From assembly GCA_026706325.1 (NCBI GenBank), contig JAPOYZ010000287.1, forward strand, positions 1 through 7,547: a DNA stretch of 7,547 nucleotides. Reading direction: 5' to 3'. The position numbers and the translations under genes are program-made. This stretch comes from Candidatus Aminicenantota bacterium. Lineage in GTDB: Bacteria; Acidobacteriota; UBA6911; RPQK01; JAJDTT01. Below, piece by piece: positions 1 to 7,547 of this stretch (the first letter of the stretch is position 1; each line of letters opens with the position of its first letter). The notes below the pieces were generated by a model that was given only the letters and a program-made list of their open reading frames with translations, did no database searches and was not told the DNA's origin.

Positions 1-28
1 CGGCGACGCTCAGGGTGCGGCGGATCAT
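1..28 (-). CDS. 5' end of an unidentified gene downstream of uppS (cdsA by context only)
   Basis: An ATG on the minus strand overlaps the uppS stop codon by four bases (ATGA, 25-28), and nine codons are visible before the window ends: MIRRTLSVA. An AAGG about six bases upstream (35-38) could serve as ribosome binding site. Such an overlap usually means translational coupling inside an operon. In many bacteria the gene straight after uppS is cdsA (phosphatidate cytidylyltransferase), whose N-terminus is often short and basic before the first membrane helix, so cdsA is the leading guess. Nine residues cannot prove it. Confidence 0.5.
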
Positions 29-816
29 CTGGCGCCTTGCAGGGAACGTGATCGGATTCCCCCGTACCGGCGCTCCCGCTTCTGGTAGGCCAGGATCGAC
101 TCCAGCAGGTGTTGGGACCGGAAGTCCGGCCAGAGCACGTCGGTGACGTAGATCTCGGAGTACGCAATCTGCCAGAGCAGGAAGTTGCTGATTCGCATCT
201 CTCCGCTGGTGCGGATCAAGAGATCAGGATCGGGAAGGTCGCCCGTATAGAGACTCCGCTGCACCTCCAATTCACTCACCCGCCGGGTTCTCCCCTGCAG
301 GAGCAGCGAGTTGAAGGCGTCCACCAGTTCCGCCCGGCCGCTGTAATTCAGCGCCAGGACCATCTTCATCCCCCGGTTGAATCGGGACTCCTCCTCAACG
401 TGCCGTAACTCCCTCCGGACCGAGCGGGGAAGCTCGTGGATCCGGCCAATGGCGTGGAAACGAATGTCGTTTTCCTGGATTTCCGGCAACTCCTTCCGCA
501 GATATTCCTTGAGCAGCTCCATCAAGGTATTGACCTCGCTCATGGGCCGCTTCCAGTTCTCCACCGAGAAGGCGTAGAGGGTCAGCACCGGGATGTTGAG
601 CCGGACGCTGGTCTCGACAGTAGCCCGAACCGCCTTGATCCCGGCGGTGTGGCCCTTGACCCGGGGCAGGCCCCGCTGCCGGGCCCAGCGGCCGTTACCA
701 TCCATGATGATGGCCACATGGCCGGGCAACTTGTGTGGATCGAGTTGCGCCAGCAGCCGCGCTTCCAAGCTTCCAGGCTCGACGATACCGGTGAAGTTCT
801 CAAAGGGGGGAGTCAT
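25..816 (-). CDS. uppS: Isoprenyl transferase / undecaprenyl diphosphate synthase (UppS)
   Basis: This cytosolic cis-prenyltransferase adds isopentenyl units to farnesyl diphosphate, making the C55 diphosphate that becomes the lipid carrier for peptidoglycan and surface polysaccharides. All family landmarks are present in the 263 residues: HVAIIMDGNGRWA (33-45) with catalytic/Mg-binding Asp39; GHTAG (55-59); the SVENW stretch (84-88); and RTSGEMRISNF (202-212) with diphosphate-binding Arg202 and Arg208, followed by Glu221 in the Mg site. These align with E. coli D26, R194, R200 and E213. The length is normal, with an N-terminal tail about 13 residues longer than E. coli's. The ATG at 816 lacks a clear Shine-Dalgarno, so a start slightly inside, such as the TTG at codon 17, is possible. 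It lies 66 bases after truA on the same strand and overlaps the next gene by ATGA, so it is probably the middle of an operon. A 10-base palindrome (844-853) sits in the truA-uppS gap without obvious function. Confidence 0.97.
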   Translation of the reverse strand: MTPPFENFTGIVEPGSLEARLLAQLDPHKLPGHVAIIMDGNGRWARQRGLPRVKGHTAGIKAVRATVETSVRLNIPVLTLYAFSVENWKRPMSEVNTLMELLKEYLRKELPEIQENDIRFHAIGRIHELPRSVRRELRHVEEESRFNRGMKMVLALNYSGRAELVDAFNSLLLQGRTRRVSELEVQRSLYTGDLPDPDLLIRTSGEMRISNFLLWQIAYSEIYVTDVLWPDFRSQHLLESILAYQKRERRYGGIRSRSLQGAR

Positions 817-882
817 TGCGGTGGGCTAAATCTACCACAATTCGGAGCGCTCCCGGATGGGACCGAGCGGTGACTGGAGCTT

Positions 883-1671
883 TCAATTCCGGTACCACAC
901 CCGCGCCAGGAACAGGCCATGCGCGGGGGCGGTGGGCCCGGCCAGGCGCCGGTCCCGGGATTCCAGAATCGCGGTCATGTCCGTCGCCGGCCTTTGACCG
1001 TGTCCAATCTGGATCATGGTGCCCGCGAGGTTCCGGACCATGTGATGGAGAAAGCCGTCACCCTCGATTCGGTAGGAAAAGTGCCTTCCCTTCCGCCGCC
1101 AACGGGAAACGAAAACGGTTCGGACGCGGTTCTTCACCTGGGACGCCGAGGCCGTGAAGCCGGTGAAATCACGGGTGCCGACGATCAGTTCCGACGCCTT
1201 TTGCATCGCCTCCAGGGAGAGTGGGCGGTAGACCTGCAGCACCCTGCCCTCCAGAAACGGAGAAAGTACGGGGCCGTTGTAGAGACGATAGATGTAGCGT
1301 TTCCGCTTCGCGTCCTTCTGGGCATGAAAGGCGTCGGAAGCCACGCTCAACCGGAGCACCCGGATCCGGGAGGGGAGAACGCCGTTGAGAGATTTCAGCA
1401 GGCGGTCGGGCGGCCGTTGACGACGGAGCCTGAAATGCGCCACCTGGCCCAGGGCATGCACGCCGGCATCGGTTCTCCCGGCGCCCACGACGGAGACGGA
1501 CTCGCCCGTGATCCGGGCCAACGCGGCTTCGATGGTTCCGCCGATAGTGGGACGATTCTTCTGGACCTGCCACCCGGAATAACCGTCGGAGCGATACTGG
1601 ACCACGAAACGATACTTGGTCAAAACCCGTTCGATCCCCCGGTTGCGGAATCTGGACCAACGAGACGCCAT
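883..1671 (-). CDS. truA: tRNA pseudouridine(38-40) synthase TruA
   Basis: TruA converts uridines 38, 39 and 40 of the tRNA anticodon arm to pseudouridine, acting in the cytoplasm as a dimer. In the 262 residues, GAGRTDAGVHALGQ (63-76) holds catalytic Asp68. GDGFLHHMVRNLAGTM (204-219) and the C-terminal AGPTAPAHGLFL stretch (244-255) are typical conserved blocks. The N-terminal motif, usually YDGTxxxGWQ, reads YRSDGYSGWQ (26-35), which is unusual; the catalytic residues are intact. The start is uncertain. The ATG at 1671 adds about 16 basic residues and has no good Shine-Dalgarno. A TTG at 1623 (codon 17), preceded by a purine-rich GGGGGA, would give the family-like start MTKYRFVVQY. The gene is divergent from yebC and probably heads a minus-strand operon with uppS. 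Confidence 0.96.
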   Translation of the reverse strand: MASRWSRFRNRGIERVLTKYRFVVQYRSDGYSGWQVQKNRPTIGGTIEAALARITGESVSVVGAGRTDAGVHALGQVAHFRLRRQRPPDRLLKSLNGVLPSRIRVLRLSVASDAFHAQKDAKRKRYIYRLYNGPVLSPFLEGRVLQVYRPLSLEAMQKASELIVGTRDFTGFTASASQVKNRVRTVFVSRWRRKGRHFSYRIEGDGFLHHMVRNLAGTMIQIGHGQRPATDMTAILESRDRRLAGPTAPAHGLFLARVWYRN

Positions 1672-1679
1672 GTTACAAT
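1671..1679 (+). promoter_or_regulatory. Candidate extended -10 promoter for yebC-ruvC
   Basis: TGTTACAAT matches the extended -10 consensus TGnTATAAT with one mismatch (hexamer TACAAT, 1674-1679). At 17 bases upstream the -35 position (1651-1656, TCTGGA) is poor, as is common for extended -10 promoters. Transcription would begin near 1686, giving a leader of about 24 bases with AGGAG (1697-1701) eight bases before the yebC ATG. The element overlaps the annotated truA ATG. Read on the other strand it gives TATTGT, a weak -10 for truA that makes sense only if truA starts at the inner TTG. Confidence 0.5.
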
Positions 1680-1709
1680 AGGCGCCAACAACGACCAGGA
1701 GATCCGCCC

Positions 1710-2462
1710 ATGTCAGGACATTCCAAGTGGCATTCCATTCGGCACAAGAAGGCCATCGTGGATGCCAAGCGGGGCAAGATGTTCAGCAAAATGATCCGGG
1801 AAATCACCGTGGCGGCCCGTACGGGCGGCGGAGACCCGGACGCCAATCCACGGTTGCGCACCGCCATTCAGACGGCCAAAGCGGCCAACATGCCCCACGA
1901 CAACATAGAACGAGCCGTCATGAAGGGAACAGGCGAACTCCCGGGCCAGAACTTCGACTCCGTGACCTACGAGGGCTACGGCCCCGGCGGCGTCGCGGTT
2001 CTGATCGAGACGCTGACCGACAACAGGAACCGGACCGTGGCCGAGATCCGGCACATCTTTTCCAAGAACGGCGGGAGTCTGGGAGAGACGGGCAGCGTTC
2101 TATGGATGTTCGAGAAGCGGGGATACATCGGCGTGCCCAGCGCCTCGGTCTCGGAAGAAACGCTGTTGGAGGTGGTGCTGGACGCCGGGGCCGACGATCT
2201 CCAGACCGAAGGCGACACGCTGGCCGTCTACACTCCGTTCGAGAACTTCGAGCAGGTGCGGCAGGAGCTGGAAGCGTCCAACATCCCCACGGAGTCGAGT
2301 CAGATCACCATGCTCCCCCAGAATTCCCTCAGGATGGAAGGCAAGATGGCGGGAAAGATGTTGAAACTGATGGACGCCCTCGAGGACCACGACGACGTCC
2401 AGCATGTCTACGCCAACTTCGACATCGACGAGCAGGAGATGGAGGCGCTTCTCCAGACCTGA
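1710..2462 (+). CDS. yebC: YebC/PmpR (TACO1) family protein
   Basis: The 250 residues match the YebC family from end to end: MSGHSKWHSIRHKKAIVDAK at the start, then the KMFSKMIREITVAA helix, the block around residues 60-67 (NMPHDNIE), and YEGYGPGGVAVLIETLTDN (87-105). The length equals the usual 240-250. Members were long annotated as transcriptional regulators. Work on bacterial YebC proteins and mitochondrial TACO1 instead supports a role at the ribosome, easing translation through proline-rich stretches; which applies here cannot be read from sequence. AGGAG at 1697-1701, eight bases before the ATG, is a good ribosome binding site and fixes the start, as does the invariant MSGHSKW. The stop overlaps the ruvC start as TGATG, the common yebC-ruvC pairing. 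Confidence 0.97.
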   Translation: MSGHSKWHSIRHKKAIVDAKRGKMFSKMIREITVAARTGGGDPDANPRLRTAIQTAKAANMPHDNIERAVMKGTGELPGQNFDSVTYEGYGPGGVAVLIETLTDNRNRTVAEIRHIFSKNGGSLGETGSVLWMFEKRGYIGVPSASVSEETLLEVVLDAGADDLQTEGDTLAVYTPFENFEQVRQELEASNIPTESSQITMLPQNSLRMEGKMAGKMLKLMDALEDHDDVQHVYANFDIDEQEMEALLQT

Positions 2463-2998
2463 TGGGTCAACCCTCACCCACCATCGTCATGGGTATCGAT
2501 CCGGGTAGCCGCATCACCGGCTACGGGGTCATCTCGATACTCGGGAATCACTGCCGTTGCGTCGATTACGGAGCGATCCGCTGCCATGACCGCAGGCTGG
2601 AGACTCCTTTCGAGCAGCGTCTCAAGACCATCTACCACGAACTTGGGAGCGTGCTCCGCCGTCACGCTCCGGCCGTGGTGGCCGTGGAATCGGTCTTTCA
2701 TGCAGTCAATGCCCGCAGCGCTCTCCAGTTGGGACACGCCCGCGGGGTGGTCCTGCTGGCCGCCGCGGAACTGGAGATTCCGCTCTTCGAATACTCTCCG
2801 CGGGAGGTCAAGAAATCGATCTCGGTAACCGGGCGGGCGACCAAGGGAGAGGTTCAGACCATGGTCCGGATCCTGCTCAAGCTCAAGGAACGGCCCCGGC
2901 CCAACGACGCGGCCGACGCCCTGGCCGTCGCCCTCTGCCATGCCTTCAAGGGAGTATCCTCCCAACGGCTGCAGCAGCAGGCAAGACTTGCCCGCTGA
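2462..2998 (+). CDS. ruvC: Crossover junction endodeoxyribonuclease RuvC
   Basis: RuvC is the dimeric, Mg-dependent nuclease that resolves Holliday junctions in recombination and repair, normally working with the RuvAB branch-migration motor. The 178 residues carry the full catalytic tetrad of the RNase H-like fold: Asp13 in GIDPGSRITGYG (11-22), Glu76 in VAVESVF (73-79), and Asp149 and Asp152 in PNDAADALAVA (147-157), matching E. coli D7, E66, D138 and D141. I chose the ATG overlapping the yebC stop (TGATG) because it allows translational coupling. A GGAGG lies 16 bases upstream, and the internal ATG at 2489 (MGIDPGS) has no ribosome binding site but cannot be excluded. The usual followers ruvA and ruvB are absent; grpE converges from the other side 18 bases on. 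Confidence 0.97.
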   Translation: MGQPSPTIVMGIDPGSRITGYGVISILGNHCRCVDYGAIRCHDRRLETPFEQRLKTIYHELGSVLRRHAPAVVAVESVFHAVNARSALQLGHARGVVLLAAAELEIPLFEYSPREVKKSISVTGRATKGEVQTMVRILLKLKERPRPNDAADALAVALCHAFKGVSSQRLQQQARLAR

Positions 2999-3016
2999 CC
3001 GAGGTCCGGGAGACTC

Positions 3017-3637
3017 TCACTCCTGTTTCGCGCCGGAATCGGACTCTCCGCCGGATGCGGCGTCGACCAGGCGGCCGACTCGAGCTCTTGCAGGACGCAG
3101 GAGCCGGTCCCCGTACCGATAGCCCCTCTGAACCACCTCGACGACGCGTTGATCCAGTTCGGGGTCGGTGACCGGAAAGAGCCCCACGGCTTCCGTCAGA
3201 TGGGGATCGAAGGGCTGGTTCAACACCTCGATGGGCTCGATCCCCGCCTCCCTGAGCCGATCCAGGAAGAGCCGGAGATTCAACTCCACGCCCTTTCGGA
3301 GCTCTTGCAGGTCGGAACCGCTCTCCGCCGCCTCCAATGCCCGCTCCAGGTTGTCCACCACCTCCAGGAACTGGCGGAGAAGGTCCATTTTGAACCGGTC
3401 CAGGCGTTGTTCCAGGGTCCGTTCAAGACGTTGGCGAAGCGCGTCGTTGTCGGACTCGAGCTGTTCGAGTCTCTGCTTCAGCTTCCGTTCGGCCAACTCG
3501 GTCCGGGCCTTCAATTCCTCCACGTAAGTGGGATACCGCGTCTCCGGGACCTGCGACTGGTCGATGACCGACTCATCTTCGAGCCAGCTTCGCCGGTCGG
3601 TGACCCGAAACCTTCCTTCACTGTCCTTCTCGGCCAT
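3017..3637 (-). CDS. grpE: Nucleotide exchange factor GrpE (divergent)
   Basis: GrpE is the cytosolic dimeric factor that drives ADP release from DnaK (Hsp70). Its 206 residues show the expected architecture. A charged, disordered N-terminus (1-35) is followed by a long heptad-rich coiled coil (about 38-90), a helical bundle with FLEVVDNLERAL (90-101), and a C-terminal beta domain with FDPHLTEAV (143-151) and RGYRYGDRLLRPARARV (171-187). The signature normally reads FDPxxHEAV; here the conserved His is Thr148. The coiled coil is rich in Arg, Glu and Leu. A GGAG (3649-3652) lies 11 bases before the ATG. The gene is divergent from clpB, and no dnaK, dnaJ or hrcA is in view, so it may be a second, specialised GrpE rather than the dnaK-linked copy; that is inference. 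Confidence 0.9.
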   Translation of the reverse strand: MAEKDSEGRFRVTDRRSWLEDESVIDQSQVPETRYPTYVEELKARTELAERKLKQRLEQLESDNDALRQRLERTLEQRLDRFKMDLLRQFLEVVDNLERALEAAESGSDLQELRKGVELNLRLFLDRLREAGIEPIEVLNQPFDPHLTEAVGLFPVTDPELDQRVVEVVQRGYRYGDRLLRPARARVGRLVDAASGGESDSGAKQE

Positions 3638-3723
3638 ATCGGGGCTCGCTCCACCGTCGCGTAGCAGTCCGTGGTGAAAGTCCCGCGAGCACCGAGACCG
3701 TTCCTGCGCCCGCCGGACAAGGC

Positions 3724-3762
3724 GCGATTCGGGTGCATACCGGGAGTATGTGCCCGAATCGC
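3724..3762. repeat. 39-base inverted repeat, candidate operator between grpE and clpB
   Basis: The arms are GCGATTCGGGTGCATA (3724-3739) and TATGTGCCCGAATCGC (3747-3762), separated by CCGGGAG. Fourteen of 16 positions are complementary: a perfect 10-base outer stem, a symmetric two-base TG/TG mismatch, and a 4-base inner stem. The site lies about 86 bases upstream of grpE and 246 bases upstream of clpB. No T-tract follows on either strand, so an intrinsic terminator is unlikely. The twofold symmetry suits a dimeric DNA-binding regulator. The N7 centre resembles the geometry of HspR's HAIR site, but the bases do not match it. It could instead fold in a long clpB leader RNA. Confidence 0.8.
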
Positions 3763-3820
3763 AACGCAGTCCGCCGGGATGCAGGGACGGTCGAATGCCG
3801 CGATGACTTTTGCCACGGGC

Positions 3821-3829
3821 TGTTACAAC
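3821..3829 (+). promoter_or_regulatory. Second extended -10-like element upstream of clpB
   Basis: TGTTACAAC resembles an extended -10 (TGnTATAAT with two mismatches) but has no recognisable -35 partner. With its downstream flank it matches the yebC promoter region at 14 of 15 positions (TGTTACAAyAGGCGC, 3821-3835 against 1671-1685). If active, it would give a clpB leader of about 170 bases. The call is weak and rests mainly on that resemblance. Confidence 0.25.
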
Positions 3830-3948
3830 AGGCGCAGTCTACTACGGCGGGCAGGTGCGGGAAACGGGGGACCGGCCGCAGACCTCATCCGTGGAGCCGT
3901 CATCCGGCGGCGCCGGAAAACGGAATATTTGCGACGGTCCCCGCTCCC

Positions 3949-3977
3949 TTGCGGCGGTCGAGGGCCGATCCTATAAG
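3949..3977 (+). promoter_or_regulatory. Candidate clpB promoter
   Basis: TTGCGG (3949-3954) and TATAAG (3972-3977) are separated by exactly 17 bases. The -10 matches TATAAT at five of six positions and the -35 matches TTGACA at three of six. Transcription would begin near 3984, leaving a leader of about 25 bases that contains GGAGG (3996-4000), eight bases before the ATG. The -35, read as CTTGCGG, also faintly resembles the sigma-32 CTTGAA box, but no CCCCAT-type -10 follows at the right distance. Confidence 0.45.
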
Positions 3978-4008
3978 GAGGGGAGACCGGACGGCGGAGG
4001 ATCGGAAC

Positions 4009-6648
<2,640 letters not shown>

Positions 6649-6670
6649 ATTGGGGCTTTCCAGCCGCCCG

Positions 6671-6719
6671 TCCCGGGTCGGCGATGAAGAGGGGGACAAG
6701 GATGTCCCCCCTCCCGGGT
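6671..6719. terminator. GC-rich hairpin between convergent clpB and the mltD-like gene
   Basis: GAGGGGGACA (6689-6698) and TGTCCCCCCTC (6703-6713) form a stem of ten pairs with one bulged C around an AGGA loop. TCCCGGGT occurs on both sides (6671-6678 and 6712-6719), so the element is framed by direct copies of a self-complementary core. Its place between two gene 3' ends fits a bidirectional terminator. However, no T-run follows on either strand, so intrinsic termination would be inefficient. A dispersed intergenic repeat is the main alternative. Confidence 0.5.
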
Positions 6720-6735
6720 TGAGTTGCTCCCGCCG

Positions 6736-7547
6736 CTAATTCGGAATGCGAAGCGTCTGGCCCGGGTGGATCCGATCACGGTGCCGGATGTTGTTGGCCC
6801 TCTGGATTTGGCCGGGCGAAACCCCGAATCGCTTGGCAATGCGCCAAAGGTTGTCTCCCCGCCGGACCCGGTAGACCTCCGGGCTTCCCGATTGGGCGGC
6901 GGTACGGCGTTGCGCTTTGGGAGGGGTCGGGCTCTGGGCCTTGGCGACGGTGCGGCCCTCTGCCTTGGACTTCGACACCGTGATGATCTCTCCGGCGTAG
7001 ATCCGGGTGCCCCGAATGCTGTTGTTCCGTCTGAGAGTGGCCACCGACGTCCCGAACCGCCGGGCGATCCCACTCAGCGTGTCTCCATGCCGGACGCGAT
7101 ACTCTCCCGGACCGACCTCCCTCCGGTTGGCGAACTGCACGCGGGGAGCCGACCTGAGCGCCGCCGTCACCTGCTCCCGGGTGCCGGGCGGGAAATAGAG
7201 GCTCACCCCGGACGGCAGGATACCCGTGCTCCTCCATACCCTGCGCCGGATATGCGGATTGAGCCGGCGAAGCGTATCCATCTTCACCCCGGAGTGAGAC
7301 ACCAGATGACCCACCCGCCGGTTCGCCTGGAGCCGGACGGAAGGAAAGCTTCTCGGTTCGTCCAATTGAATGGGACCGAAGAACTTCTCCGGGTTGCTGC
7401 CGATCTCGATGGCAGCCAGGAACTCGGCGTAGAAATTCTGTCCGGCGTAGCCGAAGGTCCGGGAACGGTAGCGTTTGATGATGACTCGCAGGTCCGGGCC
7501 GTGGCGCCGCTTGGCCCTCGCCATGCCATTGGCCCCCTGGTTGTAGG
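6736..7547 (-). CDS. C-terminal part of an MltD-like lytic murein transglycosylase with two LysM domains
   Basis: The frame is open to the window edge, so the gene begins beyond it. The first visible residues, YNQGANGMARA, match the end of the SLT/GH23 lysozyme-like fold in MltD-type enzymes, and the NFYAEFLAAIEI stretch (nt about 7400-7437) is its usual last helix. A linking segment follows (about 7175-7360) with LNPHIRR and a proline-rich turn, as in MltD. Then come LysM1 (about 6976-7101, YRVRHGDTLSGIARRFG), a basic Ala/Pro-rich linker, and LysM2 (about 6742-6873, YRVRRGDNLWRIAKRFG) ending at the stop. Such enzymes cleave the MurNAc-GlcNAc bond of peptidoglycan in the periplasm, and LysM modules hold them on the wall. 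The catalytic Glu and any signal peptide lie outside the window. The Met at 7524 is internal, not the start. Confidence 0.9.
   Translation of the reverse strand, partial: YNQGANGMARAKRRHGPDLRVIIKRYRSRTFGYAGQNFYAEFLAAIEIGSNPEKFFGPIQLDEPRSFPSVRLQANRRVGHLVSHSGVKMDTLRRLNPHIRRRVWRSTGILPSGVSLYFPPGTREQVTAALRSAPRVQFANRREVGPGEYRVRHGDTLSGIARRFGTSVATLRRNNSIRGTRIYAGEIITVSKSKAEGRTVAKAQSPTPPKAQRRTAAQSGSPEVYRVRRGDNLWRIAKRFGVSPGQIQRANNIRHRDRIHPGQTLRIPN

Larger units (their letters stand above)
3638..4008. other. 371-base divergent intergenic region between grpE and clpB
   Basis: The starts of two chaperone-network genes face away from each other across this gap. It contains the 39-base inverted repeat (3724-3762), a TGTTACAAC promoter-like element (3821-3829), a small GC palindrome with 7-base arms (3903-3917), a TTGCGG/TATAAG promoter candidate (3949-3977), and the clpB ribosome binding site GGAGG (3996-4000). 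I see no CIRCE element (TTAGCACTC-N9-GAGTGCTAA), no HAIR element (CTTGAGT-N7-ACTCAAG) and no convincing sigma-32 promoter. The clpB frame is open upstream to 3733, but the translation looks random (rich in Arg, Gly, Pro and Cys), so I treat the region as non-coding. Confidence 0.75.

Noticed and set aside
1727..2461. Long upstream extension of the ruvC frame across yebC
   Set aside because: The translation is Arg/Gly/Asp-rich shadow sequence of yebC. The RuvC homology starts only after the ATG at 2462.
2999..3016. Terminator in the ruvC-grpE convergent gap
   Set aside because: The gap is 18 bases, with at best a 4-base GGAG/CTCC pairing and no T-tract.
3903..3917. TCCGGCG-G-CGCCGGA palindrome upstream of clpB
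   Set aside because: The arms are only seven bases and made of CCGG/CGCC words that are common in this DNA, so chance explains it.
3733..4008. In-frame N-terminal extension of clpB by 92 codons starting at 3733
   Set aside because: The extension looks like translated non-coding GC-rich sequence, crosses the palindrome and the promoter candidates, and lacks a ribosome binding site. ClpB proteins begin where the 4009 ATG begins, right after a good GGAGG.
3638..4008. CIRCE, HAIR or sigma-32 heat-shock control elements
   Set aside because: None of the consensus sequences is present. The only similarity is the N7 spacing of the large palindrome and a faint CTTG box.

Overview
This is a GC-rich, gene-dense stretch of an ordinary bacterial chromosome. 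It carries six recognisable housekeeping genes or gene parts and a few codons of a seventh, with no insertion sequence, CRISPR array, tRNA, rRNA or prophage signal. Protein style fits an Acidobacteriota-like or other GC-rich Gram-negative lineage: an MltD-type lytic transglycosylase with C-terminal LysM repeats, a divergent GrpE, and ruvC split from ruvAB. That placement is inference only; no marker gene in the window settles it.

Left block (1-1671, minus strand): truA, then uppS, then the first nine codons of a gene leaving the window, which overlaps the uppS stop as ATGA. By context that gene may be cdsA. UppS makes the C55 lipid carrier for cell-wall synthesis, and TruA pseudouridylates tRNA anticodon arms. 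The annotated truA ATG is doubtful: a TTG 16 codons downstream gives a more family-like N-terminus.

Middle block (1710-2998, plus strand): yebC (TACO1/YebC family) and ruvC (Holliday junction resolvase), coupled by a TGATG stop/start overlap. An extended -10 promoter candidate for this pair lies on top of the annotated truA start codon. ruvC converges on grpE with only 18 bases between the stop codons, and ruvA and ruvB do not follow.

Stress block (3017-6648): grpE (minus) and clpB (plus) are divergent around a 371-base non-coding region. ClpB and the DnaK-DnaJ-GrpE machine work together to rescue aggregated protein, so shared control is plausible. The gap holds a striking 39-base inverted repeat (16-base arms, 7-base centre), the best candidate for an undescribed regulatory site here. 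It also holds two possible clpB promoters, one of which nearly repeats a 15-base sequence at the yebC promoter.

Right edge (6649-7547): a short convergent spacer with a GC-rich hairpin that lacks a T-tract (terminator or dispersed repeat), then the C-terminal part of an MltD-like lytic transglycosylase (minus strand) with two LysM domains, truncated by the window end.

I found no novel multi-gene system. The points worth a second look are regulatory (the 39-base palindrome, the shared promoter-like motif, the hairpin) and a few family-atypical residues in GrpE and TruA.
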